NCBI GenBank assembly: GCA_018242205.1
Contig: JAFECJ010000012.1
Location: forward strand, 48,031 to 112,030
From: Pseudomonadota bacterium
Lineage (GTDB): Bacteria > Pseudomonadota > Alphaproteobacteria > Rhizobiales > Xanthobacteraceae
Direction: 5' to 3'
DNA length: 64,000 nucleotides
Each line of letters opens with the position of its first letter. The first letter of the stretch is position 1. Both the position numbers and the translations under genes were made by a program. Below are positions 11,301-17,438 of the stretch, piece by piece. A model generated the notes under the pieces. That model had not been told where the DNA came from. It worked only from the letters and a program-made list of their open reading frames with translations, and made no database searches.

Positions 11301-12581
11301 GTCAAACACCGAGATGGCCTTGGCACCGCTGAAGGTCAGCGTCTGATCTTCCTTCACTGCCGCCACGAGCGGCGCGAAGGTCACCGGCGGCAGGTTCGCC
11401 CGCAGCAAGTCGTCGATGACGGTCGGCGCGTCCGGATTGTCGGGATTGGTCGATACGAAATGCACCGTCGCCCGGTCGATTGAACCAATATTGCCGCCGG
11501 GCAGGTCACCGACATTTTCATTATTGGCGGTGCGGTGCAGGTCAATTTGAATCTGAGTGTGCGGCTGATCCTGCGGCGATTGCGGGTTCGGGTTGTTCGG
11601 GTTCTGCGGCTGCAGGAATTGCTGCAGGAGCTGATCGCCTACCGCCTTGATGCTGACGATCTGTTGCAGCGCCGCCAATTCCTGCGCCAACTGCGCCGGC
11701 GTCTTCTGCACTTCGTCGGCCACGACCTGCAAAGGCCCGACCGGCCGCACGACGATCATCGGGCCGTCCTGCACCACGTTGGCGATGATCTGGCCCTGCT
11801 CATTGATGATAACGGCGCCGGTCGCGCTCTGCGACACGTAGAAATGCACGGTGCCGTCGCTGGCCGTGGTGACGCCGCCGACGGTGCCGCGGATGCCCAT
11901 GGTCGCGACCGGCGTGCCAATGCGCATGTTGCCGGAATGCGCGACCTCGCCGGAGATGAAGGTCAGCGAGCCCTGCACCAGATTGAGCAGTTGCGAGTTG
12001 CCGGCACCGTTCGGCGCATAGACGAATTCGCTGACGACGATGCGGGTGTTGGCAGTGAGGTTGAGCGTGCTGCCGTCGTTGAAAGTCACGGCCATCGTGC
12101 CGGCGTGAGTCTGCAGCACATCGGCACGCAACACCGGATCGCCTTGCTTCAACGTCACGGCGACGCCGTTGCGGATGATGGTGGCATCGCCGCTCGCGGT
12201 GACGACGCGGCCGACGGCGTCGGAGGCGGCCGGGGCCGGAGCCGGTTGGCCCGCCTGGGCGTACTGGCCGGGCGCCAGCGAGCCAGCCATCGCGTCGATC
12301 AGGTCGCCGGCAAGCCGCGCGCCGTCGCGCGACATCAGGCTGGCGCGCTCGTCCGAGGCGAAATAATCGCGCACCACGGCCGAGCCGCCGTCATGCCCGC
12401 GCAGGAGCAAATCGTTGCCGGCGCGGACGAAATCGGAATTGAATAACAGATGCGCGTCGGGAATAGTCGCTGTCGCGCCAGAGTGGCCGTTCTGGACGTC
12501 GACAACAGACAATCCTCCCCGGTCGCCGCTGTCGGCGAACGGGAAACTGCTGGCGTCAAGATCGCTGACGTCTCGAAGCAT
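2337..12581 (-). CDS. Giant secreted RTX adhesin-like protein with FecR, VWA, FG-GAP and cadherin-like repeats
   Basis: An unbroken 3414-residue ORF. Approximate order: residues 1-120 unassigned; 123-235 a FecR-like region ending in the ATMGIRGTVGG motif; then many Ig/cadherin-like repeats separated by VNDAPVV-type linkers. A VWA domain lies near 817-1000, with a MIDAS-like DYSGS. A propeller-like region (1488-1728) reads as blades with SDGTYVYMVDYGGSLYRTY. A cadherin repeat follows (~1750-1840), and about seven FG-GAP/VCBS motifs (DVNGDHIPDLI type; 2346-2684). Three RTX blocks with GGxGxDxLxGG nonapeptides sit at ~2967-3014, 3124-3168 and 3276-3314. The C-terminus (ends SSDFVLHV) should carry the type I secretion signal. 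The protein is very rich in D, N, T, A and G, lacks an N-terminal signal peptide and has very few Cys, as expected for an exported Ca-binding adhesin. The exporter and fusion protein follow on the same strand. Binding target unknown. Confidence 0.93.
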   Translation of the reverse strand: MLRDVSDLDASSFPFADSGDRGGLSVVDVQNGHSGATATIPDAHLLFNSDFVRAGNDLLLRGHDGGSAVVRDYFASDERASLMSRDGARLAGDLIDAMAGSLAPGQYAQAGQPAPAPAASDAVGRVVTASGDATIIRNGVAVTLKQGDPVLRADVLQTHAGTMAVTFNDGSTLNLTANTRIVVSEFVYAPNGAGNSQLLNLVQGSLTFISGEVAHSGNMRIGTPVATMGIRGTVGGVTTASDGTVHFYVSQSATGAVIINEQGQIIANVVQDGPMIVVRPVGPLQVVADEVQKTPAQLAQELAALQQIVSIKAVGDQLLQQFLQPQNPNNPNPQSPQDQPHTQIQIDLHRTANNENVGDLPGGNIGSIDRATVHFVSTNPDNPDAPTVIDDLLRANLPPVTFAPLVAAVKEDQTLTFSGAKAISVFDADTTTLTVSLTVTHGLLTLSGTAGLTFSLGNGANAATMTFSGTQAAINAALDGMTFTPSADYNGGASLTITTQDDGSRVITTSVPIVVAAVNDAPVVTHTDGTSLAYTENGAAAAIDGTLFLSDVDSTTLAGATVTISGHFHAGEDVLGFVTQNGITGSFDAQTGVLTLSGTASVADYQAALRSVTYVNTSDNPSSDARTVSFQVDDGSSENGASNVIATTVTVTPVNDAPVVAAASATVSEEGLSGGIPDTTGTSDSTNSATASGTISATDVDNANLTYKLGLPGVALTSDHVAVTWALGGDGTLTGSAGGNPVISVTLNEHTGAYTVTLRGPIDHSNTGAEDTLSFSIPVSVDDGTVTTNSTLTVTVEDDSPAASDFKATTNAETTQGFNVAFVLDYSGSIDNTELNTMLEAVKTAAHSIFDGTTGGVSVTAVAFENSATTLGSFTSYASFAAAIDATNPTLNGHRPALVGGTNFDAAVEQVINHFVPVEGSRNQVFFLSDGQSAVTSQATAWTTFVTSHGISVTAVGIGDGISDSGLQSVDVDGSGSPVLVSQFSDIVASLLTLVAPATTHNIFTDSEATVGVGGDGGHIESVTVDGVTYTWNGDTGEGASIQGSGEQGQTIAGTAISVSTALGGTFAFYFAAGSGHAAGDWTYTAPAKLADAANEVFHYVLVDNDGDHAGADITVAVTSDNYAPVLTGDLNANVDEGGSVVLSAADLYFTDTDGAAGSETFTVSSLVNGAVYVDGSAANSFTGQQLADGLVSFHHDGSETTSASFSVSLDDGHHSSLATPSTFNLSVNPVNDAPETTTPATASGQEDQASIAVNLSGTDVDGTVASFRITELPLNGTLYADAGLSTVIVLNGTVAADQNAATVYFVPDANWNGSTSLQFAAIDDMGAVDATPATASIDVAAVNDPPVATITPTSYSATEQTELTLKGSGLAISDIDAGDGSMTVTLSVTEGVLNAAAGDSGANVAGGGTSSLTVTGTLTQINTFFGSTGTSTSALSYINNSDTPSASATLTMQVDDNGNTGGGHLTATDTATIDITAVNDAPAFVSSGYTATADQIQNGNSTGIGLSNTDNQRGLATDGQYLYVDDSGRAIDVYTLAGTFIGSHAVANLTDAQNQMTFADGYLYNRNGDSIYLISTQDWSSTAVNIPQDKPLLTSHQWMTGDMLSLPDGRIGVLGANLDNTTTLRLYTVSANGTDFTWDQDIVLQTNGTPGDEHGSASDGTYVYMVDYGGSLYRTYSLATGELVYTSSDPNLENIGSGFQLDNPTFFTHDHVSGDFIVGSYYTPGVLISTAVSSNSNFTFQAAENTTTVAKLTATDPEHDTLAYSILQTVGTDFAQFQINAATGALSFVNAPNFENPTDVGGTAGDNIYTVNVQVSDGNGGAATQTVTVEVTDVNEAPTAVALTNTTTSILENTNTQTHIKVADIAVTDDALGTNALALTGADAASFEIVSNALYLKAGVTLDYETKASYSVAVTVDDQTVGSTPDATSTTYTLTVGNVNEAPDGTNNTAAATEDTPYVFATADFGFHDPNDTPANSLLAVTITTLPAAGSLTLNGQSVQAGASISAADIASGKLVFTPAANANGNGYGTFTFQVQDDGGTANGGHDLDPTPNTFNWNVAAVNDAPVVTTTGGTTAALEQVAIAVDSGLTLSDIDSATLSSATVAVTTGFQLGEDVLAFTNNGSTMGNITASYDASSGVLSLSSSGGTATLAQWQAALRSVTYTDTSDTPNTATRTISFAVDDGQAINHASLVSTKQVSVTAVNDPVTIDLNGAGLGNDVSVSFTEQTTTLVAPSGTIADPDTGTLTYLTATLSARPDGNANESLSLNAAATSAASNAGLSVSYTAATGELLIAGTASLAVYQSVLDGVQYSNSSDTPTTSDRTVTFTANNQIFQPSTSYTESSNRFAVTIADVNGDHIPDLISASTVSVRLGNGDGTFGTATNYTTFNTISAVMTGDFTGDGKIDIATVDSGNRIAVLTGNGNGGFLGGSSAIFTNTGLPLTSAAAGHFDGNSTIDIAVGSFNNGQGGVTVYSGNGDGTFATGTTLNNGNVGVTDVITADFNGDGHLDIAAAGRAANKIYVYLGDGNGGFSTAVSYQTGTTPYRLAAADLNGDGKADIVTANGATNTVSVLLNNGDGTFATKVDYAAGTDARAVAIADINGDGISDLLVASLGATGTSAQNLAVLLGKGDGTFAPEIDFAVGTTGAITAQTGAALATGDLNGDGITDVAFTFSASSNTVIMLGASTATQQAAIAITAVNDAPVVDVHGASLAYAEDQTAAAIAPAITLSDVDSANLTGAKVAITGNFSASEDVLGFTNQNNITGSYDLQTGILTLVGVATLAQYQTALASVTYFNADALSTDTRTISFSVDDGASQNHASNIATASVAVSAVDDHVTYSAAAWAMLSSIDLGGGTNTLDVTGNSDISAHGTPALSHIATGNLVGTGGDDAVTLTGAQLDAIIVGNGTIDLGAGTHDTINLTSTSADLNTLGATDVSVSNVEAISAAPASAGVTIDLHGQSEGFTITGSGFADTLTGGLGVDTIVGGAGNDVITGGGGADNMTGGSGADTFVIGAVSDLVAGEIINGTADASTIDTLRLDAAGTYNLTTFTTITNIDEILFNQDAAGFIVSVNPSVVATADANGDGNLGGYGDILFDSAVAMTHGVTINTSGMNSNFIHVIGTNLGGDDILNGNGGADIIDGGAGNDVIFAGLGADVLTGGYGADTFKYSNAGQLSGDTIDGTLESGTLDTLRFDAAGTFNLATATISHIDQVTFNANSSGFNLTVTDAQVSTADANGDGTTDDMAVNASLTMSNGVTINASGLTGTNHIIVDGANLGGNDTITGGAGNDIIAGGGGADTLTGGSGNDTFVFKAASNSAPGSGNYDTITDFAPGSDHLDFSAITGLNSQVQTVNFLTDTTAPTSLAAHTIDIVTIGANTVIYANSTGATGGADMEIHLNNVTGVTSSDFVLHV

Positions 12582-12623
12582 GCCTCAGCGCATCCTCGGG
12601 CCACGGGTGGGTAATCGAGGTTT

Positions 12624-12669
12624 GGCCTTCCCCGTCAAGGCCAAGGTTAATAAACTATTATACAATAAT
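12624..12669 (-). promoter_or_regulatory. Putative adhesin promoter with 5'-UTR hairpin
   Basis: This is the only AT-rich island in the gap between the adhesin and the divergent K+ channel gene. On the minus strand a perfect TATAAT lies at complement 12657-12662, inside an ATTAT-aca-ATAAT inverted repeat (12657-12669); no good -35 is seen at the matching distance. Between it and the start codon is a hairpin, GGCCTT/AAGGCC with a 7-base loop (12624-12642), which would lie in the untranslated leader. The rest of the gap up to 12920 shows nothing I can assign. Confidence 0.4.
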
Positions 12670-12920
12670 CAGCAGATTTTACCGCCTGTCCGGCGAAAAT
12701 GACGGGTTTCATCCTTAATTTCGGTCGCGAATTGGCTGAAGTCGGCGAAAACGCCTAATAATGCAGCAACTCGGACTTCACTCCAGGTTGCGCCAACCGG
12801 TGCGGGACCACGGAGGATGGGTGGGCGCCCAAGCCGACGTCTCTAGTCCGGATGGCGGACCGGAGCTTTCGGATTAAGCTCCAGCGCTCTGCAAGCCCCC
12901 TCAAAGCGAGCCGACTTTCG

Positions 12921-14060
12921 ATGCCCCAGAATAGAACCTCGGAATTACTCTGGTTCCTAGGGCGTTTCCGGAAGGATCGCCTCGACGCCCTGAAATATGC
13001 GGCTCTCCTCATCGGGCTCACCGCCATGACGGCCATGACCGTGCCCGCTGCGCGGACCATCTGGCTGGCGGCCGCACTGTGGGGGTGCTGGGGCCTCTTC
13101 GCCGCCGAACTCGCCTTCAAGACCTGGCGAAGCGTCCATGTCGGCCACGCGTCCCCCTATCTGGGATCGCCGGCACTTTGGGGGGACGTGGTCGGCGTCG
13201 CGCCGGTGCCGGTCGCGCTCGCGGCCGGGGTGCCGCCGGAAAAAGCCTGGCTGTTCGCCGCGCTCTGGATTCTCAAGCTCGCCAGCGTCGTGCCCGGCCT
13301 GTCGCTGCTCGGCCGTATTATCCGGCTCGAGGCGCGGCCGCTGGCCAGCGTGTTCGTGATCTTCGTGATCGTGCTGTTGCTATCCGGCGTCGCGCTCCAC
13401 CTCGTCGAGGGCCCGGGGCAACCGGACAAGTTCGGCACGCTGCCGTTATCGCTGTGGTGGGCGGTGACGACCCTGACCACCACCGGTTACGGCGACGCCG
13501 TGCCGGAGACCGTGATCGGCCGCTCGATCGCCGGCCTGGTCATGATCTGCGGCCTCGGCGTCTTCGGCCTGTGGACCGGCATCCTCGCCACCGGCTTCGC
13601 CAGCGAGCACCGGCGCCGCGAATTCATCCGTAACTACGAGCTGGTCACCCGCGTGCCGTTCCTGCGTTCGCTCGACGCCGCCGGCGTCATCGAGCTGACG
13701 CGGATGTTGCGGCGTCAGGACCTGGCGGAGCGCAGCGTGGTGGTACGACGCGGCCGCGCCGGCGATTGCATGTTCTTCATCGCCGACGGCGAAGTTGAGG
13801 TTCAGGTCGAGCCGGAACCGATCCGGCTCGCCGCCGGTTCTTTCTTCGGCGAGTTCGCACTGCTCGATGGCAGTCCGCGCACCGCCACCGTGATGACGAC
13901 GCGGCCGACCACGCTGCTCATTCTCGACGTCACGGATTTCCGCGCCTTTACCGCGCAACACCCCGAACTCGCCAAGGAACTGGAAGCGGAGGCGGCACGA
14001 CGGCGCAGTTCTGTCAAGGATGCCGGTCACATCGGCAAGGGCGCCAACGCCGCACAATAG
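12921..14060 (+). CDS. Cyclic-nucleotide-gated potassium channel (MlotiK1/MloK1 family)
   Basis: A six-helix membrane channel followed by a cytoplasmic cNMP-binding domain. Hydrophobic segments start at residue ~17. The pore helix and filter read WWAVTTLTTTGYGD, with the K+-selective TTTGYGD near residue 185. The inner helix contains GLGVFGLWTGILATGF, closely matching MlotiK1. From ~255 a cyclic-nucleotide-binding domain carries the phosphate-binding cassette FFGEFALLDGSPRTATV, including the conserved Glu and Arg. I chose the ATG at 12921 (MPQNRTSELLWF) because the protein then aligns well with the family; the frame stays open to an ATG at 12852, and neither has a strong ribosome-binding site. 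No charged S4-like helix is obvious, so it is probably ligand-gated. Two downstream genes also suit cyclic-nucleotide signalling. Confidence 0.92.
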   Translation: MPQNRTSELLWFLGRFRKDRLDALKYAALLIGLTAMTAMTVPAARTIWLAAALWGCWGLFAAELAFKTWRSVHVGHASPYLGSPALWGDVVGVAPVPVALAAGVPPEKAWLFAALWILKLASVVPGLSLLGRIIRLEARPLASVFVIFVIVLLLSGVALHLVEGPGQPDKFGTLPLSLWWAVTTLTTTGYGDAVPETVIGRSIAGLVMICGLGVFGLWTGILATGFASEHRRREFIRNYELVTRVPFLRSLDAAGVIELTRMLRRQDLAERSVVVRRGRAGDCMFFIADGEVEVQVEPEPIRLAAGSFFGEFALLDGSPRTATVMTTRPTTLLILDVTDFRAFTAQHPELAKELEAEAARRRSSVKDAGHIGKGANAAQ

Positions 14061-14161
14061 CCTGTGAACAGATCCGCTTCGCGCCGCACCAGCGATCCAC
14101 ATGGGATGCGGCGCGAATTAGGATGCGGCTCCATCACGAAGATCAAGGCGGCGGTAGTGTC

Positions 14162-14980
14162 ATGCGTGTACGGTTCTGGGGAGTGCGGGGCAGTATCGCT
14201 TGTCCCGGTGCCGACACCATTCGCTATGGCGGCAACACCCCATGCATCGAGGTCCGCTGCGGCGATCATGTGCTGATCTTCGACGCCGGCACGGGCCTGC
14301 GGCAACTCGGCAACGCGCTGGTGAAGAATTCCGGGCGCCGCGAGGTCGAGATATTCCTCACCCATTGCCATCTCGACCACGTCACGGGCCTGCCGTTCTT
14401 CGCGCCGTTTTTCGTCGACGGTTACAAGGTCGGGGTCTGGGCCGGCAACCTGCTGCCAGCGGCCAGCGTCGAGCAGGTGATGCGCAAGATCATGAGTTCG
14501 CCGCTGTTTCCGGTCGAGGTCGAGATCTTCCGCGCCGGCATCGCGTTCCATGATTTCGTCTCGGGCGACCTGCTCAATCCCTATGCCGGCGTGACCTTGC
14601 GCACCGCGCCGCTCGATCATCCCGACGGCGCCAGCGGCTATCGCCTCGAACACAACGGCAAGGTGTTCGCCCTGATCAGCGACACCTCGGGCTTTCCCGG
14701 TAAGCGCGACAAGGAACTCGTCGCGCTGGCGCGCAACGCCGACCTGATCGTCTATGACGCGACCTTCACGGAAGACGAAATCAAGACCCGCGAGACCTGG
14801 GGCCATTCGACCTGGGAGCGCGGCGTCAAACTGGCCAACGAAGCCAATGTGAAGCAACTCTGCCTGTTCCACCACGATCCGTCGCACGACGACGATTTCA
14901 TGGACGCGCTCGCCGCTGATGCCGCCGACGCGCGGCCCGGCACCATCACCGCACGCGAAGGCCAGATCATCGATTTGTGA
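14162..14980 (+). CDS. MBL-fold metallohydrolase
   Basis: A ~272-residue metallo-beta-lactamase-fold enzyme. It opens with MRVRFWGVRGSIACPG, the typical start of the RNase Z/phosphodiesterase-like MBL subfamily. It has the metal-binding THCHLDH motif (HxHxDH, near residue 68) and later His/Asp ligands (APLDHPD; LISDTSGFPGK; LFHHDPSHDDD). I chose ATG 14162 because the conserved FWGVRGS follows at once and GGCGG lies upstream; the frame is open back to 14123. The substrate is not determined by sequence. Related MBL proteins include cyclic-nucleotide and other phosphodiesterases, and the two neighbours both carry cNMP-binding domains, so a role in turnover of that signal is possible but inferred. 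Confidence 0.85.
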   Translation: MRVRFWGVRGSIACPGADTIRYGGNTPCIEVRCGDHVLIFDAGTGLRQLGNALVKNSGRREVEIFLTHCHLDHVTGLPFFAPFFVDGYKVGVWAGNLLPAASVEQVMRKIMSSPLFPVEVEIFRAGIAFHDFVSGDLLNPYAGVTLRTAPLDHPDGASGYRLEHNGKVFALISDTSGFPGKRDKELVALARNADLIVYDATFTEDEIKTRETWGHSTWERGVKLANEANVKQLCLFHHDPSHDDDFMDALAADAADARPGTITAREGQIIDL

Positions 14981-15091
14981 CGCCGGCGTCGGGGCATCTG
15001 GTCTCGGCAACGGCCCGACGATACTATCGCATCAACACCGCCGGATTCGGGCCCGGCAATCCAAGTCATCGAAGGGGTCGAGGGGCAATCG

Positions 15092-15763
15092 ATGCACGAT
15101 TCGCACGATGTTATTTTCGGTGTGGACATGCACACCATCGTTCTCGCCATCGGATTCATCGGCGGTGTTCTGTACATCGCCAGCCATTACATGAAGACCA
15201 TGGTGCCGCTGCGCGTCTGCGAAATCATCAGCAATGCGCTGTTCGTCGGCTACGGCTTCCTTTATCCCTCCTATCCGACGCTGTTCCTTTACGGCATCCT
15301 GATCCCGCTCAACGCCTATCGGCTCTACGAAATGATCGAGCTCATTCACAAGGTTCGCCATGCCGCGCAGGGCGACCTGTCGATGAACTGGCTCAAGCCG
15401 TACATGAGCAAGCGCCACTACAAGCAGGGCGATCTCCTGTTCAGCAAAGGCGACCACGCCACCGAGATGTTCTACATCGTCCACGGCAAGTGCCGCGTCG
15501 TCGAGATCAATGTCGATCTGCCCGAAGGCCGGCTGGTCGGCGAGCTCGGCTTCCTGACGCCCGAACATGCGCGCACGCAATCGGTCGAATGCGTCGAGGA
15601 CACCGAGATGATGGTGATCACCTACGACAAACTGAGCGAGCTTTATTTCCAGAATCCGACCTTCGGTTTCTATTTCCTGCGGCTGACCAGCGAGCGCCTG
15701 TTGCAGAATATGAAACGCCTGGAGCAGGAACTGGAGACTCGGCCCAAGGCCGCGACGGCATAG
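15092..15763 (+). CDS. Membrane protein with C-terminal cyclic-nucleotide-binding domain
   Basis: 223 residues. The N-terminal ~85 residues hold two or three membrane segments (VLAIGFIGGVLYIASHYM; ISNALFVGYGFLYPSYPTLF; LYGILIPLNAYRLY). The C-terminal half is a Crp-like cNMP-binding fold: KQGDLLFSKGDHATEMFYIVHGKCRV, then a cassette GRLVGELGFLTPEHARTQS with the expected Glu and Arg. There is no helix-turn-helix, so it is not a transcription factor; it is more likely a membrane sensor or scaffold. A second possible start is ATG 15128. It lies 111 bp after the MBL hydrolase on the same strand. No pore motif is visible. Confidence 0.85.
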   Translation: MHDSHDVIFGVDMHTIVLAIGFIGGVLYIASHYMKTMVPLRVCEIISNALFVGYGFLYPSYPTLFLYGILIPLNAYRLYEMIELIHKVRHAAQGDLSMNWLKPYMSKRHYKQGDLLFSKGDHATEMFYIVHGKCRVVEINVDLPEGRLVGELGFLTPEHARTQSVECVEDTEMMVITYDKLSELYFQNPTFGFYFLRLTSERLLQNMKRLEQELETRPKAATA

Positions 15764-15770
15764 CGGCGTA

Positions 15771-15850
15771 CCGCTCGTCCCCGCGAAAGCGGGGACCCAG
15801 ACGGACCTGAGCGATGCACTCTGGATTCCCGCATTCGCGGGAATGAGCGG
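15771..15850. repeat. REPIN-like paired palindromic repeat
   Basis: Two REP-type hairpins in inverted orientation: GTCCCCGC-gaaa-GCGGGGAC (15777-15796) and ATTCCCGC-attc-GCGGGAAT (15825-15844). They are bounded by CCGCTC (15771-15776) and its complement GAGCGG (15845-15850), so the whole 80-bp unit is one imperfect inverted repeat. The SFPRMRESR-type peptide that can be read across it is the familiar artefact of this repeat. It lies just after the cNMP-binding gene. The remaining gap to 16113 shows no gene or clear signal. Confidence 0.75.
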
Positions 15851-16113
15851 AGCATCTAGGCGCCGCCAGACGTTTCTTTGCGCTCTTTTAACGATGAATC
15901 CTTCGTTAGCGACCGCGCCTCCAACGCCCGCGTCGGCGATTCAAATTTTAAATAATTCGACGCCGGCGCATTGACCCTGCCCGGCAAAGTTCCGGCACGG
16001 TAGCCGCGCACTTAACCGGGCCGCAGCCCCGCGCGTTCTAATCGTCATCCCCGAGAGCGGCGCACGTCCGGCAACCGAGACCGGCCTGTCACCGTTCCGA
16101 CGGGGATGTGCCG

Positions 16114-16905
16114 ATGAGTATCCGGTTGCCGTGGCTGGCGTGGTTGTTCCTCGCTGCCGTTTTCAGCGTAATTTTGTCCGTCGCCTGGCGAGGCGCCGCA
16201 CATGCCGCATCGGTGCCGTTTCAATTGACGCTGGCGCCGGCTGACGCCGCCATCGCCGCTCATCCCACATCGATTGAACCGAGCCCGTTCGGCCTGACGC
16301 AATCCGCGCTCGCCACCGCGCCGACCGCCGCGATGACGACAAAGTGGCAGGCGTTGCAGGTGGCCATTGCCATCGAGGCACGCGCCATGACCCTGTGCCG
16401 TCAGACGCAAGAGGCCTGCACCCCGGCAGCGGCGCGTTTTCTCGCCATCGTCGATGCGGCACGCGGCGAGACCGGCCGCGCCCGCGCCGGCCGGATCAAC
16501 CGCGCCATCAATCTCGCCATCCGACCGCTACGCGACAGCGCCCAGTTCGGCGTCCCCGATGTCTGGCAGTCGCCGCTGATGACCTTCGCCAACGGCGCCG
16601 GTGACTGCGAGGACTACGCCATCGCCAAATATGTCGCGCTGCGCGAAGCCGGCGTGAGCGCCGACGACCTCAAACTCGTTATCGTGCACGATAATCGCGT
16701 CGGCGAGGATCACGCCGTGACCGCGGCGCGCGTCGACGGCGAGTGGCTCATCCTCGATAACCGCAAGATGCTGCTGCTCACCGATGCGCAGACACCCGAC
16801 CTGAAGCCGCTGATCGCGCTCGGCGAGGAAGCACCGAAGCCGACGCTGATCCGCGATGCCGGGCTCGATCGCCAATTCGCGCCGATGGCGACCGCGTTCG
16901 GCTGA
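16114..16905 (+). CDS. Transglutaminase-like cysteine peptidase (BTLCP/LapG family)
   Basis: A ~263-residue periplasmic protease-like protein. Residues ~5-32 form a signal peptide or anchor ending AAHA. The catalytic triad of the family is intact: Cys165 in GAGDCEDYA, His200 in GEDHAVTA and Asp215 in LILDNR. In Pseudomonas, LapG of this family is released by c-di-GMP-controlled LapD and cuts large type I-secreted adhesins off the cell surface. Here a giant type I adhesin lies 3.5 kb away, but no LapD-like protein is visible nearby and the adhesin N-terminus shows no canonical TAAG/PAAG site, so the pairing is only suggestive. ATG 16114 is preferred over GTG 16108 because of the upstream ACGGGGA. 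Confidence 0.88.
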   Translation: MSIRLPWLAWLFLAAVFSVILSVAWRGAAHAASVPFQLTLAPADAAIAAHPTSIEPSPFGLTQSALATAPTAAMTTKWQALQVAIAIEARAMTLCRQTQEACTPAAARFLAIVDAARGETGRARAGRINRAINLAIRPLRDSAQFGVPDVWQSPLMTFANGAGDCEDYAIAKYVALREAGVSADDLKLVIVHDNRVGEDHAVTAARVDGEWLILDNRKMLLLTDAQTPDLKPLIALGEEAPKPTLIRDAGLDRQFAPMATAFG

Positions 16906-16926
16906 TCGCCGCCTGGCCGCGCCGGC

Positions 16927-17205
16927 TTAGCGGCGCCACGGCTCCATGAAGGGCGGGTACGGCGGAAACGGGTATGCCGCCGCGGCGCGGCGGAACCCGT
17001 AGGCGCTTTTCGCCTGATCGCAGTTCTTGCAGTTCGTTCGCCACCGGCGCGTCGTCACACCGGGCTGGGAATCGTAGATCGTGATCATGTCGGAGCCGCA
17101 ATAAACCTCGCCGCCGCCGGACCAGGCGCCGCCGAGATCGGCCGCGCGAGCGGCGACCACCGAGCCCGCAAGGGCGGCAAGCGTGACAACGACACGACCC
17201 AACAT
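16927..17205 (-). CDS. Small secreted protein of unknown function
   Basis: About 92 residues, with a clear signal peptide (MLGRVVVTLAALAGSVVAARA, cleavage before ADLGG). The mature part is short and Cys-containing (VYCGSD; NCKNCDQAKSAYGFRRAA) and ends in a Pro/Tyr-rich tail (YPFPPYPPFMEPW). The Cys pair CKNC could bind metal or form a disulfide. The start was placed at complement 17205 because the signal peptide begins there; the frame is open nine codons further. I do not recognise the family. It is convergent with the LapG-like gene. Confidence 0.6.
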   Translation of the reverse strand: MLGRVVVTLAALAGSVVAARAADLGGAWSGGGEVYCGSDMITIYDSQPGVTTRRWRTNCKNCDQAKSAYGFRRAAAAYPFPPYPPFMEPWRR

Positions 17206-17280
17206 GCGCCGAGTATCGGTCGCCAAGGGCAAACAACCGGTTAAGCGCGGTCGCTGGCCGCGTTCGGCGCGGTGGATTAC

Positions 17281-17357
17281 TGGCGCGCCCGGAGAGATTC
17301 GAACTCCCGACCCTCAGATTCGAAGTCTGATGCTCTATCCAGCTGAGCTACGGGCGC
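17281..17357 (-). tRNA. tRNA-Arg (anticodon TCG)
   Basis: 77 bases on the minus strand that fold as a complete cloverleaf. The acceptor GCGCCCG pairs with CGGGCGC; the D arm is GCTCAGCTGGATAGAGC; the anticodon stem TCAGA/TCTGA holds loop CTTCGAA with anticodon TCG, reading CGA Arg codons. The T arm is GGGAG-TTCGAAT-CTCTC. Discriminator G is followed by an encoded CCA. No integrase or duplicated 3' end is seen beside it, so it is not an obvious integration site. Confidence 0.97.
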
Positions 17358-17438
17358 ATGCCGGCGCACCTTTTAGCGCGTTCGTTCGCCCGCGTCTCCA
17401 ACCTCGTCGCGTCTGCGCAGCCGTCGTCGCCGGCGTGG

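Noticed and set aside
9735..11483. 582-residue plus-strand ORF opposite the adhesin
   Set aside because: Same antisense artefact; composition is unlike real proteins and it has no start context.
2337..12581. Idea that the direct repeats of the adhesin gene are a CRISPR or tandem DNA array
   Set aside because: They are diverged protein repeats in one frame, not identical spaced DNA repeats.
12200..12581. LapA-type N-terminal retention module with TAAG cleavage site
   Set aside because: No TAAG/PAAG/AAAG in the first ~150 residues; the region instead leads into a FecR-like domain.
12648..12662. CtrA-like TTAA-N7-TTAT site in the adhesin promoter
   Set aside because: Only one half matches and the area is simply AT-rich; too weak to report as a site.
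15670..15855. 61-residue minus-strand ORF with SFPRMRESR
   Set aside because: Well-known artefact of translating the REP-type repeat.
17281..17357. tRNA as an attachment site of a genomic island
   Set aside because: No integrase, no repeated tRNA 3' end and no change in base composition next to it.
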